A stretch of 11,833 bases of DNA, from NCBI GenBank assembly GCA_021768055.1, contig JAASSE010000005.1:1-11833 (forward strand), written 5' to 3'. Both the position numbers and the translations under genes were made by a program. Under the pieces are notes generated by a model that was given only the letters and a program-made list of their open reading frames with translations, did not search any database and was not told the DNA's origin. Of the stretch, positions 1 through 6,598 are shown one piece after another. Each line of letters opens with the position of its first letter. Positions within the stretch are counted from its first letter, which is position 1. The stretch is from Gammaproteobacteria bacterium. GTDB lineage: Bacteria; Pseudomonadota; Gammaproteobacteria; SZUA-229.

Positions 1-510
1 ACAGGCCATGCCGATCTGGCCAAACCGGTGTCGGTACAGTTTCTCGCCCCTGGTCAGCAGTTCAGCCATCGGCCCGTCAGTTTGTACATTGACGATTTCC
101 CCTTTGGCAAGGTTGCGTATGAATGTTTCGAGGGCAACCAACTGTGGATCATCATAGATAAGAGGGAAGCGGTCCATGCTGATTTCCCAGCAGTCGTTTA
201 TTTTTTCCTGCAGGGTCACCAGGCCGCCCAGATTTTTATCATATATCGGGTAACGCGCAATACTTTTTACATCCAGTTTTTCGCCGTCACTGCCGTGGCA
301 ATTAGCGCAGGCATATTCTTCATCCGGACGGTGTTCATTAAACAGTGCCGTACCCTTGTCCACTGTGACATAACCCGGGTTTTCGAATTCATCATCCTGC
401 ATTGCCTGAGTTTCAGGCGATACAAATTCGTAACCTGAAATCGGCTCAGAGGCGGAAACCGGGGTTATGAAAACTGCAGCTAATAAAAAAACAATACCGT
501 TGATACGCAT
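1..510 (-). CDS. soxA: Sulfur-oxidation cytochrome SoxA, N-terminal part (runs off the window)
   Basis: Only the first 170 residues are in the window; the reading frame is open to base 1. SoxA pairs with SoxX as the periplasmic c-type cytochrome complex that couples thiosulfate to the carrier SoxYZ. A signal peptide covers about residues 1-20 (hydrophobic core, then PVSA before SEP). The family block NPGYVTVDKGTALF spans 44-57, and a haem site CANCH lies at 68-72, so the first haem site is intact as in dihaem SoxA. Cys107 lies in KINDCWE, matching the conserved RINxCR region of the family. The stretch GEKLYRHRFGQIGMAC at 155-170 leads into the second haem site, whose first Cys is the last visible codon. 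The ATG is 6 bases after the soxX stop, and the ribosome site GAGGTGA (517-523) overlaps that stop, so the two genes are translationally linked. The identity is confident; the C-terminal half cannot be judged. Confidence 0.93.
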   Translation of the reverse strand, partial: MRINGIVFLLAAVFITPVSASEPISGYEFVSPETQAMQDDEFENPGYVTVDKGTALFNEHRPDEEYACANCHGSDGEKLDVKSIARYPIYDKNLGGLVTLQEKINDCWEISMDRFPLIYDDPQLVALETFIRNLAKGEIVNVQTDGPMAELLTRGEKLYRHRFGQIGMAC

Positions 511-516
511 AGCTTG

Positions 517-972
517 TCACCTCAGTGTTTTCAGGTAAGCAACGATATCTTCAACCTGCTGTGCGGTCAGGATGGTCTTGCCCCAGTACTCGTCAGCGAC
601 GCGGCTGGCCAGGCGAGGGTCATGGTAAAAGCCTGGCATGACCGAATTCGGATTGAAGCGGCGCTGGTCAACCAGGTGCGCGCGTATCTGGCCTTCTGTC
701 ATGCGCGCGGCAAGACCGTGCAGGGGTGGCCCCACCGTTCCGTGCAAGGTTTCTTCGGGTATCGGCATCTGGTGGCAGGCAAGACAATTGCCGCCATGAG
801 TGTCGATGACGAGTTTTAGCCCGTTGGCACGGTCGCCTTCAAGGTTGCAAAGTGGTTCGTTAATCGCAAGCTCATGCATGCTCCAGTGACAATAGTCGGT
901 GGGCAATGGCGGATGATCACCGGCAACGGGTACGGCAATAAATGTCAGCATCAACAATAATTGAAGGCGCAT
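517..972 (-). CDS. soxX: Sulfur-oxidation cytochrome SoxX
   Basis: A 151-residue monohaem cytochrome c, the partner of SoxA in the SoxXA complex that starts periplasmic thiosulfate oxidation. A signal peptide covers about residues 1-18 (MRLQLLLMLTFIAVPVAG). The haem site CLACH is at 63-67, followed by the SoxX signature GTVGPPLHGLAARMTEGQIR from 78 and by RRFNPNSVMPGFY at 104-116, whose Met112 is the expected axial haem ligand. Cys28 and Cys42 are extra cysteines in the N-terminal extension. The frame is open 50 codons further upstream, but that part overlaps another ORF and would bury the signal peptide, so I start at 972. No Shine-Dalgarno sequence precedes this ATG; instead TATAAT ends 6 bases before it, which suggests a leaderless transcript or coupling to the ORF that stops 7 bases upstream. 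The gene looks complete and functional. Confidence 0.92.
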   Translation of the reverse strand: MRLQLLLMLTFIAVPVAGDHPPLPTDYCHWSMHELAINEPLCNLEGDRANGLKLVIDTHGGNCLACHQMPIPEETLHGTVGPPLHGLAARMTEGQIRAHLVDQRRFNPNSVMPGFYHDPRLASRVADEYWGKTILTAQQVEDIVAYLKTLR

Positions 973-978
973 TAACGA

Positions 979-984
979 ATTATA
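979..984 (-). promoter_or_regulatory. TATAAT just upstream of the soxX ATG (possible leaderless start)
   Basis: A perfect -10 hexamer lies on the minus strand, with 6 bases (TCGTTA) between it and the soxX ATG, so a transcript made from it would begin at or next to the start codon. The same nine bases TATAATTCG at the same distance precede the hydrolase ATG at 3243. No convincing -35 box is visible. The hexamer also contains the TAA stop of the upstream short ORF. Confidence 0.4.
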
Positions 985-1153
985 CTGGTGATTGCCGGTG
1001 CGTGGTTGTTTCCTGGTCCGCATCTTCGATTTCTTCATATGCTGCAATGGATACAGCGGGGTCGTTTTCAGAATTGGAGAGCTCGATAATGTGGCAGCCC
1101 TCTTCAAAATAAAATTCGTCATCAGGATTTATTTTAAAGATGGTTTCGTTCAT
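980..1153 (-). pseudogene. Short cupin-derived ORF with its barrel missing
   Basis: This is an intact 57-codon ORF whose ATG directly follows the TAA of the upstream membrane-protein frame. Residues 1-37 (MNETIFKINPDDEFYFEEGC, then HIIELSNSENDPAVSIA) match, from memory of the family, the N-terminus of small single-domain cupins in which SIA is followed by RARVEPGVTTRWHRL and the metal-binding barrel. Here SIA is followed at once by AYEEIEDAD, which resembles the far C-terminal end of the same proteins (TPRF..EAYEDIE). The central barrel, perhaps 70 or more residues, therefore seems to have been removed in frame, leaving GCAGCA at the join. The product would have no metal site and no fold, although the frame stays open. 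It may survive as a translational link between the membrane ORF and soxX. The alternative is a genuine small protein of unrelated function. Confidence 0.55.
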
Positions 1154-1389
1154 TTATTTGAGTACAAAAACTGCCAGCGCGATGCTGCAAACGACCAGGC
1201 CGATGCTCCAGGTAAACAACCACATCTGTCGGCCCTTTTTGCCCAGGTAGATGAGAATGATGCCGATGATAACACCCAGTATTGCCGTGAATACCAGCAT
1301 GTCATTGCTGGCATTCTTGGTGAGTATCTCGGCAGGTATGTTTTCAGGGTAACGTATGAGTATTTCCCGTTTTGTCAGATTGAAATCAT
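1154..1389 (-). pseudogene. Small two-helix membrane protein, 5' end probably frameshifted
   Basis: A frame ending at TAA (1154-1156) encodes LTKREILIRYPENIPAEI, then about 11 residues, then two hydrophobic helices: MLVFTAILGVIIGIILIYLG and, after KKGRQMW, LFTWSIGLVVCSIALAVFVL. The frame has no ATG, GTG or TTG before the internal ATG at 1300, which would give a 48-residue protein with just the helices. An ATG at 1389, 13 bases after the transporter stop, is out of frame by one base: it reads ATGATTTCAATCTGA. Adding one G (ATG GAT TTC AAT CTG) would give a 78-residue protein beginning MDFNLTKREI. Either a base was lost here or the shorter protein is used. I do not recognise the family. Its stop abuts the next ATG, so it is probably cotranscribed with the ORFs that follow. 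Confidence 0.5.
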
Positions 1390-1402
1390 GATGCCGGTAT
1401 TA

Positions 1403-2305
1403 TCAACCGGATTTTACCTGGGCATAATAACGCCGGCCAAGGATGACAGCCAGTATGCCACCGAGGATCAGTACTGAAGCAATAGCCAGACGCAGGGTAA
1501 TCACCTCATTGACAAAAACCACGCCGCCCGTGGCCGCAATGACCGGAACTGAAAGCTGAACAACAGCTGCTTCTGTGGTTGAAAGCCCACGCAGGGCGGT
1601 ATACCAGATGGTGTAGCCGAGACCGGATGCGACGGAACCTGACAGTACTGCGAGGATAATGCCTTCGGTCGTCAGTTCGATATAAGGCAGCGATATTAAT
1701 GCCAGCACGATGACGATCGGTGCGGTACGCAAAAAATTATACGCAGTATCGCTGAGCGGGTATTTTGATCCTCTACCGTTGAGTGTATACATACCCCACG
1801 CTATTCCGGCCATGGTCATCAACACGAAACCGATAAACGTGGGCGTTGTTACGTCCGGTAATACAAGATAGACAAAACCAGAGAACGCAATGAACACACC
1901 CAGCCACTCGGCAGTATGCAGCCGTGTGCCGGAAAACAAACTGATGAGAATCATCGTGATTTGAACAGAACCGAACAATACGAGTGCACCGGTACCGGTA
2001 TCAAGAGAAATATAGGAAAACGAAAAGGCAATTGCATAGATAAACAGCATCAAGGCAGACATCCAGCTGCCCTTGGTGGCCGCACTGTTTTTATTGCTGG
2101 TTAATTTCAGTATTACTGCCAGCGCGACGATACCGGAAAACAGGCGTATCACGGTAAAACTGGAGGCATCGATTGTTTGTTCGCCCAATGCGGCACGGCA
2201 TAATACGGAGTTGGCTGCGAATGCAACAAGCGCGCAGCAGGTAAGAAGTATGGTTTTAACGGGCGTCGTGTTTGTTTTTATTTGAGTTACCTCACCCGTG
2301 CGCAA
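1403..2305 (-). CDS. DMT-superfamily (EamA) transporter
   Basis: An inner-membrane protein of up to 300 residues with about ten hydrophobic segments in two EamA-like halves, as in drug/metabolite exporters. Recognisable points are the N-terminal ALVAFAANSVLCRAAL helix, the SFTVIRLFSGIVAL segment, GMYTLNGRGS in the middle, and the second-half EAAVVQLSVPVIAATGGVVF motif followed by a final helix and a short basic tail. Substrate cannot be inferred. The start is uncertain. The coordinates given use TTG at 2305, which has no ribosome site. A good GAGGTA site lies downstream of it, 8 bases before an ATA codon at 2279-2281 that begins (I)KTNTTPVKTILLTCC, exactly where ATG would be expected. From there the protein would be 292 residues. 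Its stop lies 13 bases before the next ATG. Confidence 0.85.
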   Translation of the reverse strand: MRTGEVTQIKTNTTPVKTILLTCCALVAFAANSVLCRAALGEQTIDASSFTVIRLFSGIVALAVILKLTSNKNSAATKGSWMSALMLFIYAIAFSFSYISLDTGTGALVLFGSVQITMILISLFSGTRLHTAEWLGVFIAFSGFVYLVLPDVTTPTFIGFVLMTMAGIAWGMYTLNGRGSKYPLSDTAYNFLRTAPIVIVLALISLPYIELTTEGIILAVLSGSVASGLGYTIWYTALRGLSTTEAAVVQLSVPVIAATGGVVFVNEVITLRLAIASVLILGGILAVILGRRYYAQVKSG

Positions 2306-2323
2306 TTATTTAGTCTGCAAACC

Positions 2324-2339
2324 AGCAGCTTTGGCTGCT
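2324..2339 (-). terminator. Small hairpin between hydrolase and transporter genes
   Basis: A perfect 6-base stem, AGCAGC and GCTGCT around a 4-base loop, lies 23 bases after the hydrolase stop. On the minus strand it is followed by GGTTTGC, so the T tract is poor. It may slow or partly end transcription from the hydrolase gene, or simply stabilise an mRNA end. Confidence 0.3.
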
Positions 2340-2361
2340 CATCCGACACCTGAGTCCGGGT

Positions 2362-3243
2362 TCATTGTGACAGGTGGGAACGTATAAAAAGTTCTGTCCG
2401 CCTGATAGCATCCTTCGCAGCCAGGTCATCTGCAAAGGTGCGAACATGTGGTGGGCGAAAATCAAAACCACGGCCGACGCCGGGGTAGACGATCAGTTGT
2501 GCGTTACGGCCCTTTTCCTGCAGGGTATTGATGCCTTCCATAATCGGTCGCAGCCGCTGGTATTGTTCGTGTTCGCCAAAAAATACCAGCGTGGGAACAA
2601 CCAGGTCATTGATTTCAGGCGCATACTGGTAGACCTGCATAGGCTCCGGCTTGTTCGGGTCCTGCCAATGTGGATAGTAAGACACATAACAGGCGATCTT
2701 GCCCTCCTGTTTTTTATGTGTAACTAGGGCCCTGAGCGTCAGGTAACCGCCGCGTGTATGTGAAACGGCGCAGGCCTTGTTGCCCTTGATGCCGGGCAGC
2801 TCCAGTAGCTTATCGATACCCCTGGCTACGTCCTGATCGCTGATGTAATCGTGCCCCATCGGGTAACGGTCAAAAAAGCGGCCGCTCCAGACATCCGGCG
2901 CGAGCACCACGAAGCCTCTGGCGGCCAGTCGTTTTGGTAGCAGCATGGTGAGGTCATCGAGCCCGCGGCGGCCGTGCTGAAACAGTACGGGCAGATATTT
3001 GCCCGGCTTTTTCGGACGGAACACATAGGCGGGGATGTCGGCATCGCCACTGGTGTAGCTGATTTCTTCGGCCGTGACTTCGTGGTTTTCCGGTACATCC
3101 AGTTTACCGTTTTCCCACCAGTCATCATCCCACCACAATTTTTCCTTGTCCTGCGGATACTCGGTTTTTACCCAGGGCTCGTGGGATGCATATACATGCA
3201 GAGCGGAAACCAGCAATATAATAATGGCAACTGTTCTTGTCAT
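2362..3243 (-). CDS. Exported dienelactone-hydrolase-like alpha/beta protein with altered catalytic residues
   Basis: A 293-residue protein with a signal peptide (about 1-19, MTRTVAIIILLVSALHVYA), so probably periplasmic. The fold is recognisable: the strand and oxyanion region LPVLFQHGRRG at 84-94, FVVLAPDVWSGR at 111-122, the nucleophile elbow around 159-166, VPTLVFFGEHE at 216-226, and YPGVGRGFDFR at 253-263, the counterpart of the family's YPGAGHGFDFR. At the three catalytic positions the usual residues are missing: the elbow reads SHTRGG (Thr163 where Ser or Cys sits), the acid position has Glu226, and the His position has Arg258. His266 in FRPPH is the only nearby candidate replacement. 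It may be a non-catalytic relative, or it may act by a changed mechanism. I chose ATG 3243 because it starts the signal peptide; GTG at 3258 in the same frame is the alternative. Confidence 0.82.
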   Translation of the reverse strand: MTRTVAIIILLVSALHVYASHEPWVKTEYPQDKEKLWWDDDWWENGKLDVPENHEVTAEEISYTSGDADIPAYVFRPKKPGKYLPVLFQHGRRGLDDLTMLLPKRLAARGFVVLAPDVWSGRFFDRYPMGHDYISDQDVARGIDKLLELPGIKGNKACAVSHTRGGYLTLRALVTHKKQEGKIACYVSYYPHWQDPNKPEPMQVYQYAPEINDLVVPTLVFFGEHEQYQRLRPIMEGINTLQEKGRNAQLIVYPGVGRGFDFRPPHVRTFADDLAAKDAIRRTELFIRSHLSQ

Positions 3244-3249
3244 GAGCGA

Positions 3250-3255
3250 ATTATA
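3250..3255 (-). promoter_or_regulatory. TATAAT just upstream of the hydrolase ATG
   Basis: A perfect -10 hexamer on the minus strand is separated by TCGCTC from the ATG at 3243, so RNA would start at about the start codon. There is no Shine-Dalgarno sequence in front of that ATG. The -35 region is poor (TTTTGG at 16 bases). It shares TATAATTCG and its spacing with the soxX upstream site. Confidence 0.45.
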
Positions 3256-3295
3256 CACATTTCAGCTGTTACCAAAATGTGCTGGTACAGCGGAA

Positions 3296-4327
3296 TTATT
3301 CCTTGGTGGAGTAGCGATAACGTTCTATTGCCTTTGAACGGGCAAACTGCTGGTAAGTCCAGTCCTTCAGATAGGCGTGTTCGAGCACATAGTCCATCGA
3401 ATTCATCAGGCGCTGCCGTAGTATCAGCGTATCTGTTTTCAGCACTTCCTCGCCTTTTGTGTTGAAGAACAGTAATGAGGGTACGCGGGTAAAGCCGGAT
3501 GCTTCGTATAAAGCAGCGGGTGTAATCGCCTTGCCATCAGGCATAATGATTTTACTGTGTGTGTCGTCGGCATCGAGCTGTACGATATCGAACCATTCCA
3601 TCGTTTCCCTGATATCGTCCAGATTCAACACTTCGTAATGAAATTCTTCGCATGCCACGCAGTTCTTTTTCTCCAGTATCACCAGTATCGGATATTTGCC
3701 TGGGCCGCTTCTTCGGTCGAGATTATGGGGAGGTTCTTCAAACAAGGGGTCCGGAGTCAGGCGGTCTTTCGCAACAATGGTCGAGTCTTTGGATAGTCTC
3801 TCCTTGATAAAGTCACCCAGGCGCATGCTGTTGTAATAATCATTGACGACATATTCAAGCGAAAGGGTGAAGCGCTCGGGCGACTGGTAACCCACCAGCC
3901 GCAGCAATCGTGCGCCATCCTTGCCGTAGAACAGAACAGTCGGCGAGTACTCAACACCTTCTTTCAACGCAAATTGTTTGATTGAAATGGAATTGCCCTT
4001 TGGGTCAACCATTTCGACGTCATCGAAAATCTCGAAACCGATGGAATCGAAATCCTTCTGTACTGCCGCGGCGATAACCGGGTCACCCAGGCTTCTTTGT
4101 ATGAATACATGGCAGTAGGAACAGCCTTCTGTTATATAAAGCACCATAATGCCTTTTTTACCCTTCGCAAGTGCATTATCCAGCTCTTCCTGCAGATTGT
4201 TAAAGGGGTTTTCTATAAACCAGTCGGGGAACTCGATGTGGGTAACAACGCTGTCAATAAACAGTTCTTTTGCGCTAGCGTGGCTGGTTAAGCAAAACAA
4301 CAGGGTAAGGAAACACAGTCGTCGCAT
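3296..4327 (-). CDS. Exported protein with two thioredoxin-like domains
   Basis: A 343-residue protein with a signal peptide (about 1-19, ending SHASA), so periplasmic. Domain 1 has the CxxC site CSYC at 69-72 in LYITEGCSYCHVF and a cis-proline at 129 (YSPTVLFY). Domain 2, from about residue 211, has CVAC at 223-226 in ILEKKNCVACEEF and a cis-proline at 283 (RVPSLLFF). A linker rich in Pro and charged residues (about 180-210) joins them. Both sites keep two cysteines, so both halves could do thiol-disulfide exchange. Near sox genes such proteins (SoxW and relatives) are thought to reduce SoxYZ or assist cytochrome c maturation; that role is an inference here. The ATG lies 6 bases after the kinase-like gene's stop, so the two form an operon. 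The tandem arrangement is less usual than a single domain. Confidence 0.85.
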   Translation of the reverse strand: MRRLCFLTLLFCLTSHASAKELFIDSVVTHIEFPDWFIENPFNNLQEELDNALAKGKKGIMVLYITEGCSYCHVFIQRSLGDPVIAAAVQKDFDSIGFEIFDDVEMVDPKGNSISIKQFALKEGVEYSPTVLFYGKDGARLLRLVGYQSPERFTLSLEYVVNDYYNSMRLGDFIKERLSKDSTIVAKDRLTPDPLFEEPPHNLDRRSGPGKYPILVILEKKNCVACEEFHYEVLNLDDIRETMEWFDIVQLDADDTHSKIIMPDGKAITPAALYEASGFTRVPSLLFFNTKGEEVLKTDTLILRQRLMNSMDYVLEHAYLKDWTYQQFARSKAIERYRYSTKE

Positions 4328-4333
4328 AAATAA

Positions 4334-5062
4334 TCAGCCGTTTGTGAATAATATCCTGTAATCTTCAGGAAGCTTGTATCCCGCGTGCCCCATGCCTTCC
4401 AGTATCAATTCGACCAGTTGTACCGGGTCGTAGCGGTCGGAGTTAAGTACCAGGTCGTAATTCGAAGCGTCAGTGATATCGGCGTCATACAGTTTGCGCA
4501 CATACACGGCACGTTCGTTATTGACTTCCTGAATACGTTTATGAGCTTGCTCGATATCTATCTGCTCTCGTTCCGAGATCCGTTCGGCGCATTTATCCGG
4601 GCTGCCGGTGATGCGCACGCGAAACGACCTGCCTTTGCCGAGAATGTAGTTGGCACCGCGGCCGAGGATGACGCCGCCGGTGCGTGATATTGATAAAACT
4701 GTCTTGACCAGGTAGTGGTAATAATCTTCGTAAGAGAACGTTTCCTTGTGCAGCAGATGCTGCCACCAGTGCCCGTCTATTTTGCTGACATGTTCATCCA
4801 GGGCTTTAACCAGCTTCTCGTCAACATGAGCCCGTCTTGCAACCTCTTGCAGGATAAAGCGATTGCAGCAGCGAACTTCGAGCGTATCGGCAAGCAACTG
4901 GGCAACATCACCGCCCATTGCGCCGTAGTCTCTTGATACGGTTACCACCAGGGGTTTAGCCTTTGTGATCAGCTGTTGTTGGCGTGCTTCTTCCTCATGC
5001 CGCATATGGGTCAGCTCGACTGCGATCAGTGCCTCGACGACACGATCTGCATTACATCTCAT
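4334..5062 (-). CDS. Cytidylate-kinase-like protein
   Basis: A 242-residue cytoplasmic protein of the cytidylate-kinase-like family (Cytidylate_kin2 type). The phosphate-binding region VVTVSRDYGAMGGDVAQLLA at 39-58 matches the family's SRQxGSGGxxIAxxLA pattern. VILGRGANYILG follows at 131-142, FRVRITGSPDKCAERI at 147-162, and the C-terminal RKLYDADITDASNYDLVLNS at 189-208. The first 35 residues form a charged helical extension not expected in true CMP kinases. The actual substrate of this family is unclear, so it should not be called cmk. A ribosome site AAGGATG lies a few bases before the ATG. A gap of 162 bases separates it from dctM, so it probably has its own promoter, though I see no convincing one. 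The thioredoxin gene follows 6 bases after its stop. Confidence 0.85.
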   Translation of the reverse strand: MRCNADRVVEALIAVELTHMRHEEEARQQQLITKAKPLVVTVSRDYGAMGGDVAQLLADTLEVRCCNRFILQEVARRAHVDEKLVKALDEHVSKIDGHWWQHLLHKETFSYEDYYHYLVKTVLSISRTGGVILGRGANYILGKGRSFRVRITGSPDKCAERISEREQIDIEQAHKRIQEVNNERAVYVRKLYDADITDASNYDLVLNSDRYDPVQLVELILEGMGHAGYKLPEDYRILFTNG

Positions 5063-5224
5063 AAATCATCCTTTGTTATCTCCAGACCAGATATATGTTA
5101 GCACTTTGCTGTGCCTTTAATCATCAGGCCTTTGATCGGCTTATGTGGCGGGTTGTTATTGAACATCTTCAAATATGAAGCCGCGTTGTTCGGCAAAACT
5201 ATTCAGCTGATGCATTTCATGGCT

Positions 5225-6598
5225 TCAGGAAATACGCGTCGGCAGCCAGGTTGCCAGTTGCGGCCACCAGGCGATTAGCCCCATGGCAATAATCTGGATG
5301 ATGATGAAAGGCATGACACCTTTATATATATGTGTCGTCCTGATGGTATCGGGCGCGACGCCACGCAGGTAGAACAGGGCGAAGCCGAACGGCGGGGTAA
5401 GAAAGGATGTCTGCAGGTTGATCGCGATCATGATGCCGAGCCAGACCGGGTCGATGTCCATCGCCAGCAGTACCGGTCCGACGATGGGCACGACCACGAA
5501 GGTGATCTCAATGAAGTCAAGCACGAAGCCGAGCAAGAACATTACCAGCATGACGATCAGGACTGCGGTGAACTTGCCACCGGGCAGGTCGCTGAGCAGT
5601 TCCTGTACCAGTTCATCACCTCCGAAGCCGCGGAATACCAGTGAAAACAACGAGGCGCCGATCAGGATCATGAATACCATGCTGGTCACGCGCGTGGTGC
5701 TGCGCACGACTTCCGTGAGGTTGTCTTTAGTTAGCTGTCGCTTGAACGCGGCCAGTGCCATGGCGCCAACGGCGCCGATCGCGGCCGCTTCAGTCGGCGT
5801 GGCGAGGCCGCCGATGATGGAACCGAGTACGGCAACGATCAGCAGCAGCGGTGGCAGCAGGCTGATTAGTACATCTTCGAGTATGTGTGCACTGCTGTTA
5901 TGCGCATCTTTTGGAATCGCCGGCATAGCGGCGGGCCGGGTCAGCGCGATGAACGTTATGTATATAATGTATAAAGCGACCAGCATCAGACCGGGAATCA
6001 GCGCACCGACAAACAGATCGCCGACCGAGATGGTTTCCGGCGAGAAGATGCCCATGTCGAGCTGCGCCTGTTGATAGGCAGATGACAGCACATCACCGAG
6101 CAGCACCAGCACGATGGATGGCGGGATGATTTGCCCCAGCGTACCGGATGCACAGATGACGCCGGTCGATATTTGCGCATCATAGCCGCGCTTCAACATG
6201 GTCGGCAGTGACAGCAGGCCCATGGTCACCACGGTAGCACCGACAATGCCGGTACTGGCCGCGAGCAGCATGCCGACCAGCGTCACCGAGATACCCATGC
6301 CTCCGCGAACTGGCCCAAACAGGCGCGCCATGGTTTCGAGCAGGTTTTCCGCGAGTTTTGAACGTTCCAGCATCACGCCCATGAATACGAACAGGGGTAC
6401 CGCGATCAGGATCTGGTTAGTGATGATGCCGTACAGGCGGTTGGGCAATGCCTGCAAAAACGCCGGGTCGAAGGTACCGCTGGCTTCCCCGATAAAGGTA
6501 AACAGCAATGCTGTACCGGCCAGTGTAAACGCAACCGGGTAGCCGCTCAGCAATAGTACAAAGACCACGGCGAACAGATAAAAAGCCATCCACTCCAT
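5225..6598 (-). CDS. dctM: TRAP transporter large membrane subunit (DctM type)
   Basis: A 457-residue, highly hydrophobic inner-membrane protein with at least twelve likely membrane segments. It is the ion-coupled transport subunit of a tripartite (TRAP) carrier for organic acids. Typical landmarks are the N-terminal LLLSGYPVAFTLAGTALLF, the repeat-type segment VTMGLLSLPTMLKRGYD, GTLGQIIPPSIVLVLLGD, LATPTEAAAIGAVGAM, and near the end LQTSFLTPPFGFALFYLRGV. A hydrophilic loop (about 217-240, with RPAAMPAIPKDAHNSS) makes it slightly longer than common DctM proteins, as in the mannitol/chloroaromatic (FcbT3-like) branch. Its ATG overlaps the dctQ stop by one base (TGATG), which couples their translation. 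No gene for the binding protein DctP is in the window, so the substrate is unknown; organic acids are likely from the family alone. Confidence 0.93.
   Translation of the reverse strand: MEWMAFYLFAVVFVLLLSGYPVAFTLAGTALLFTFIGEASGTFDPAFLQALPNRLYGIITNQILIAVPLFVFMGVMLERSKLAENLLETMARLFGPVRGGMGISVTLVGMLLAASTGIVGATVVTMGLLSLPTMLKRGYDAQISTGVICASGTLGQIIPPSIVLVLLGDVLSSAYQQAQLDMGIFSPETISVGDLFVGALIPGLMLVALYIIYITFIALTRPAAMPAIPKDAHNSSAHILEDVLISLLPPLLLIVAVLGSIIGGLATPTEAAAIGAVGAMALAAFKRQLTKDNLTEVVRSTTRVTSMVFMILIGASLFSLVFRGFGGDELVQELLSDLPGGKFTAVLIVMLVMFLLGFVLDFIEITFVVVPIVGPVLLAMDIDPVWLGIMIAINLQTSFLTPPFGFALFYLRGVAPDTIRTTHIYKGVMPFIIIQIIAMGLIAWWPQLATWLPTRIS

Noticed and set aside
973..1122. 50-codon N-terminal extension of soxX from an ATG at 1122
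   Set aside because: It overlaps the cupin-derived ORF in another frame, is basic and low in family likeness, and would place the signal peptide inside the protein.
5156..5215. 19-codon ORF after dctM, in the same frame as dctM past its stop
   Set aside because: Too short, no ribosome site and no recognisable likeness; the dctM C-terminus is already complete without it.
5418..6074. Plus-strand open frame of 218 codons inside dctM
   Set aside because: Low-complexity Ser/Thr/Met-rich translation typical of a shadow of a membrane-protein gene; dctM is clearly coding on the other strand.
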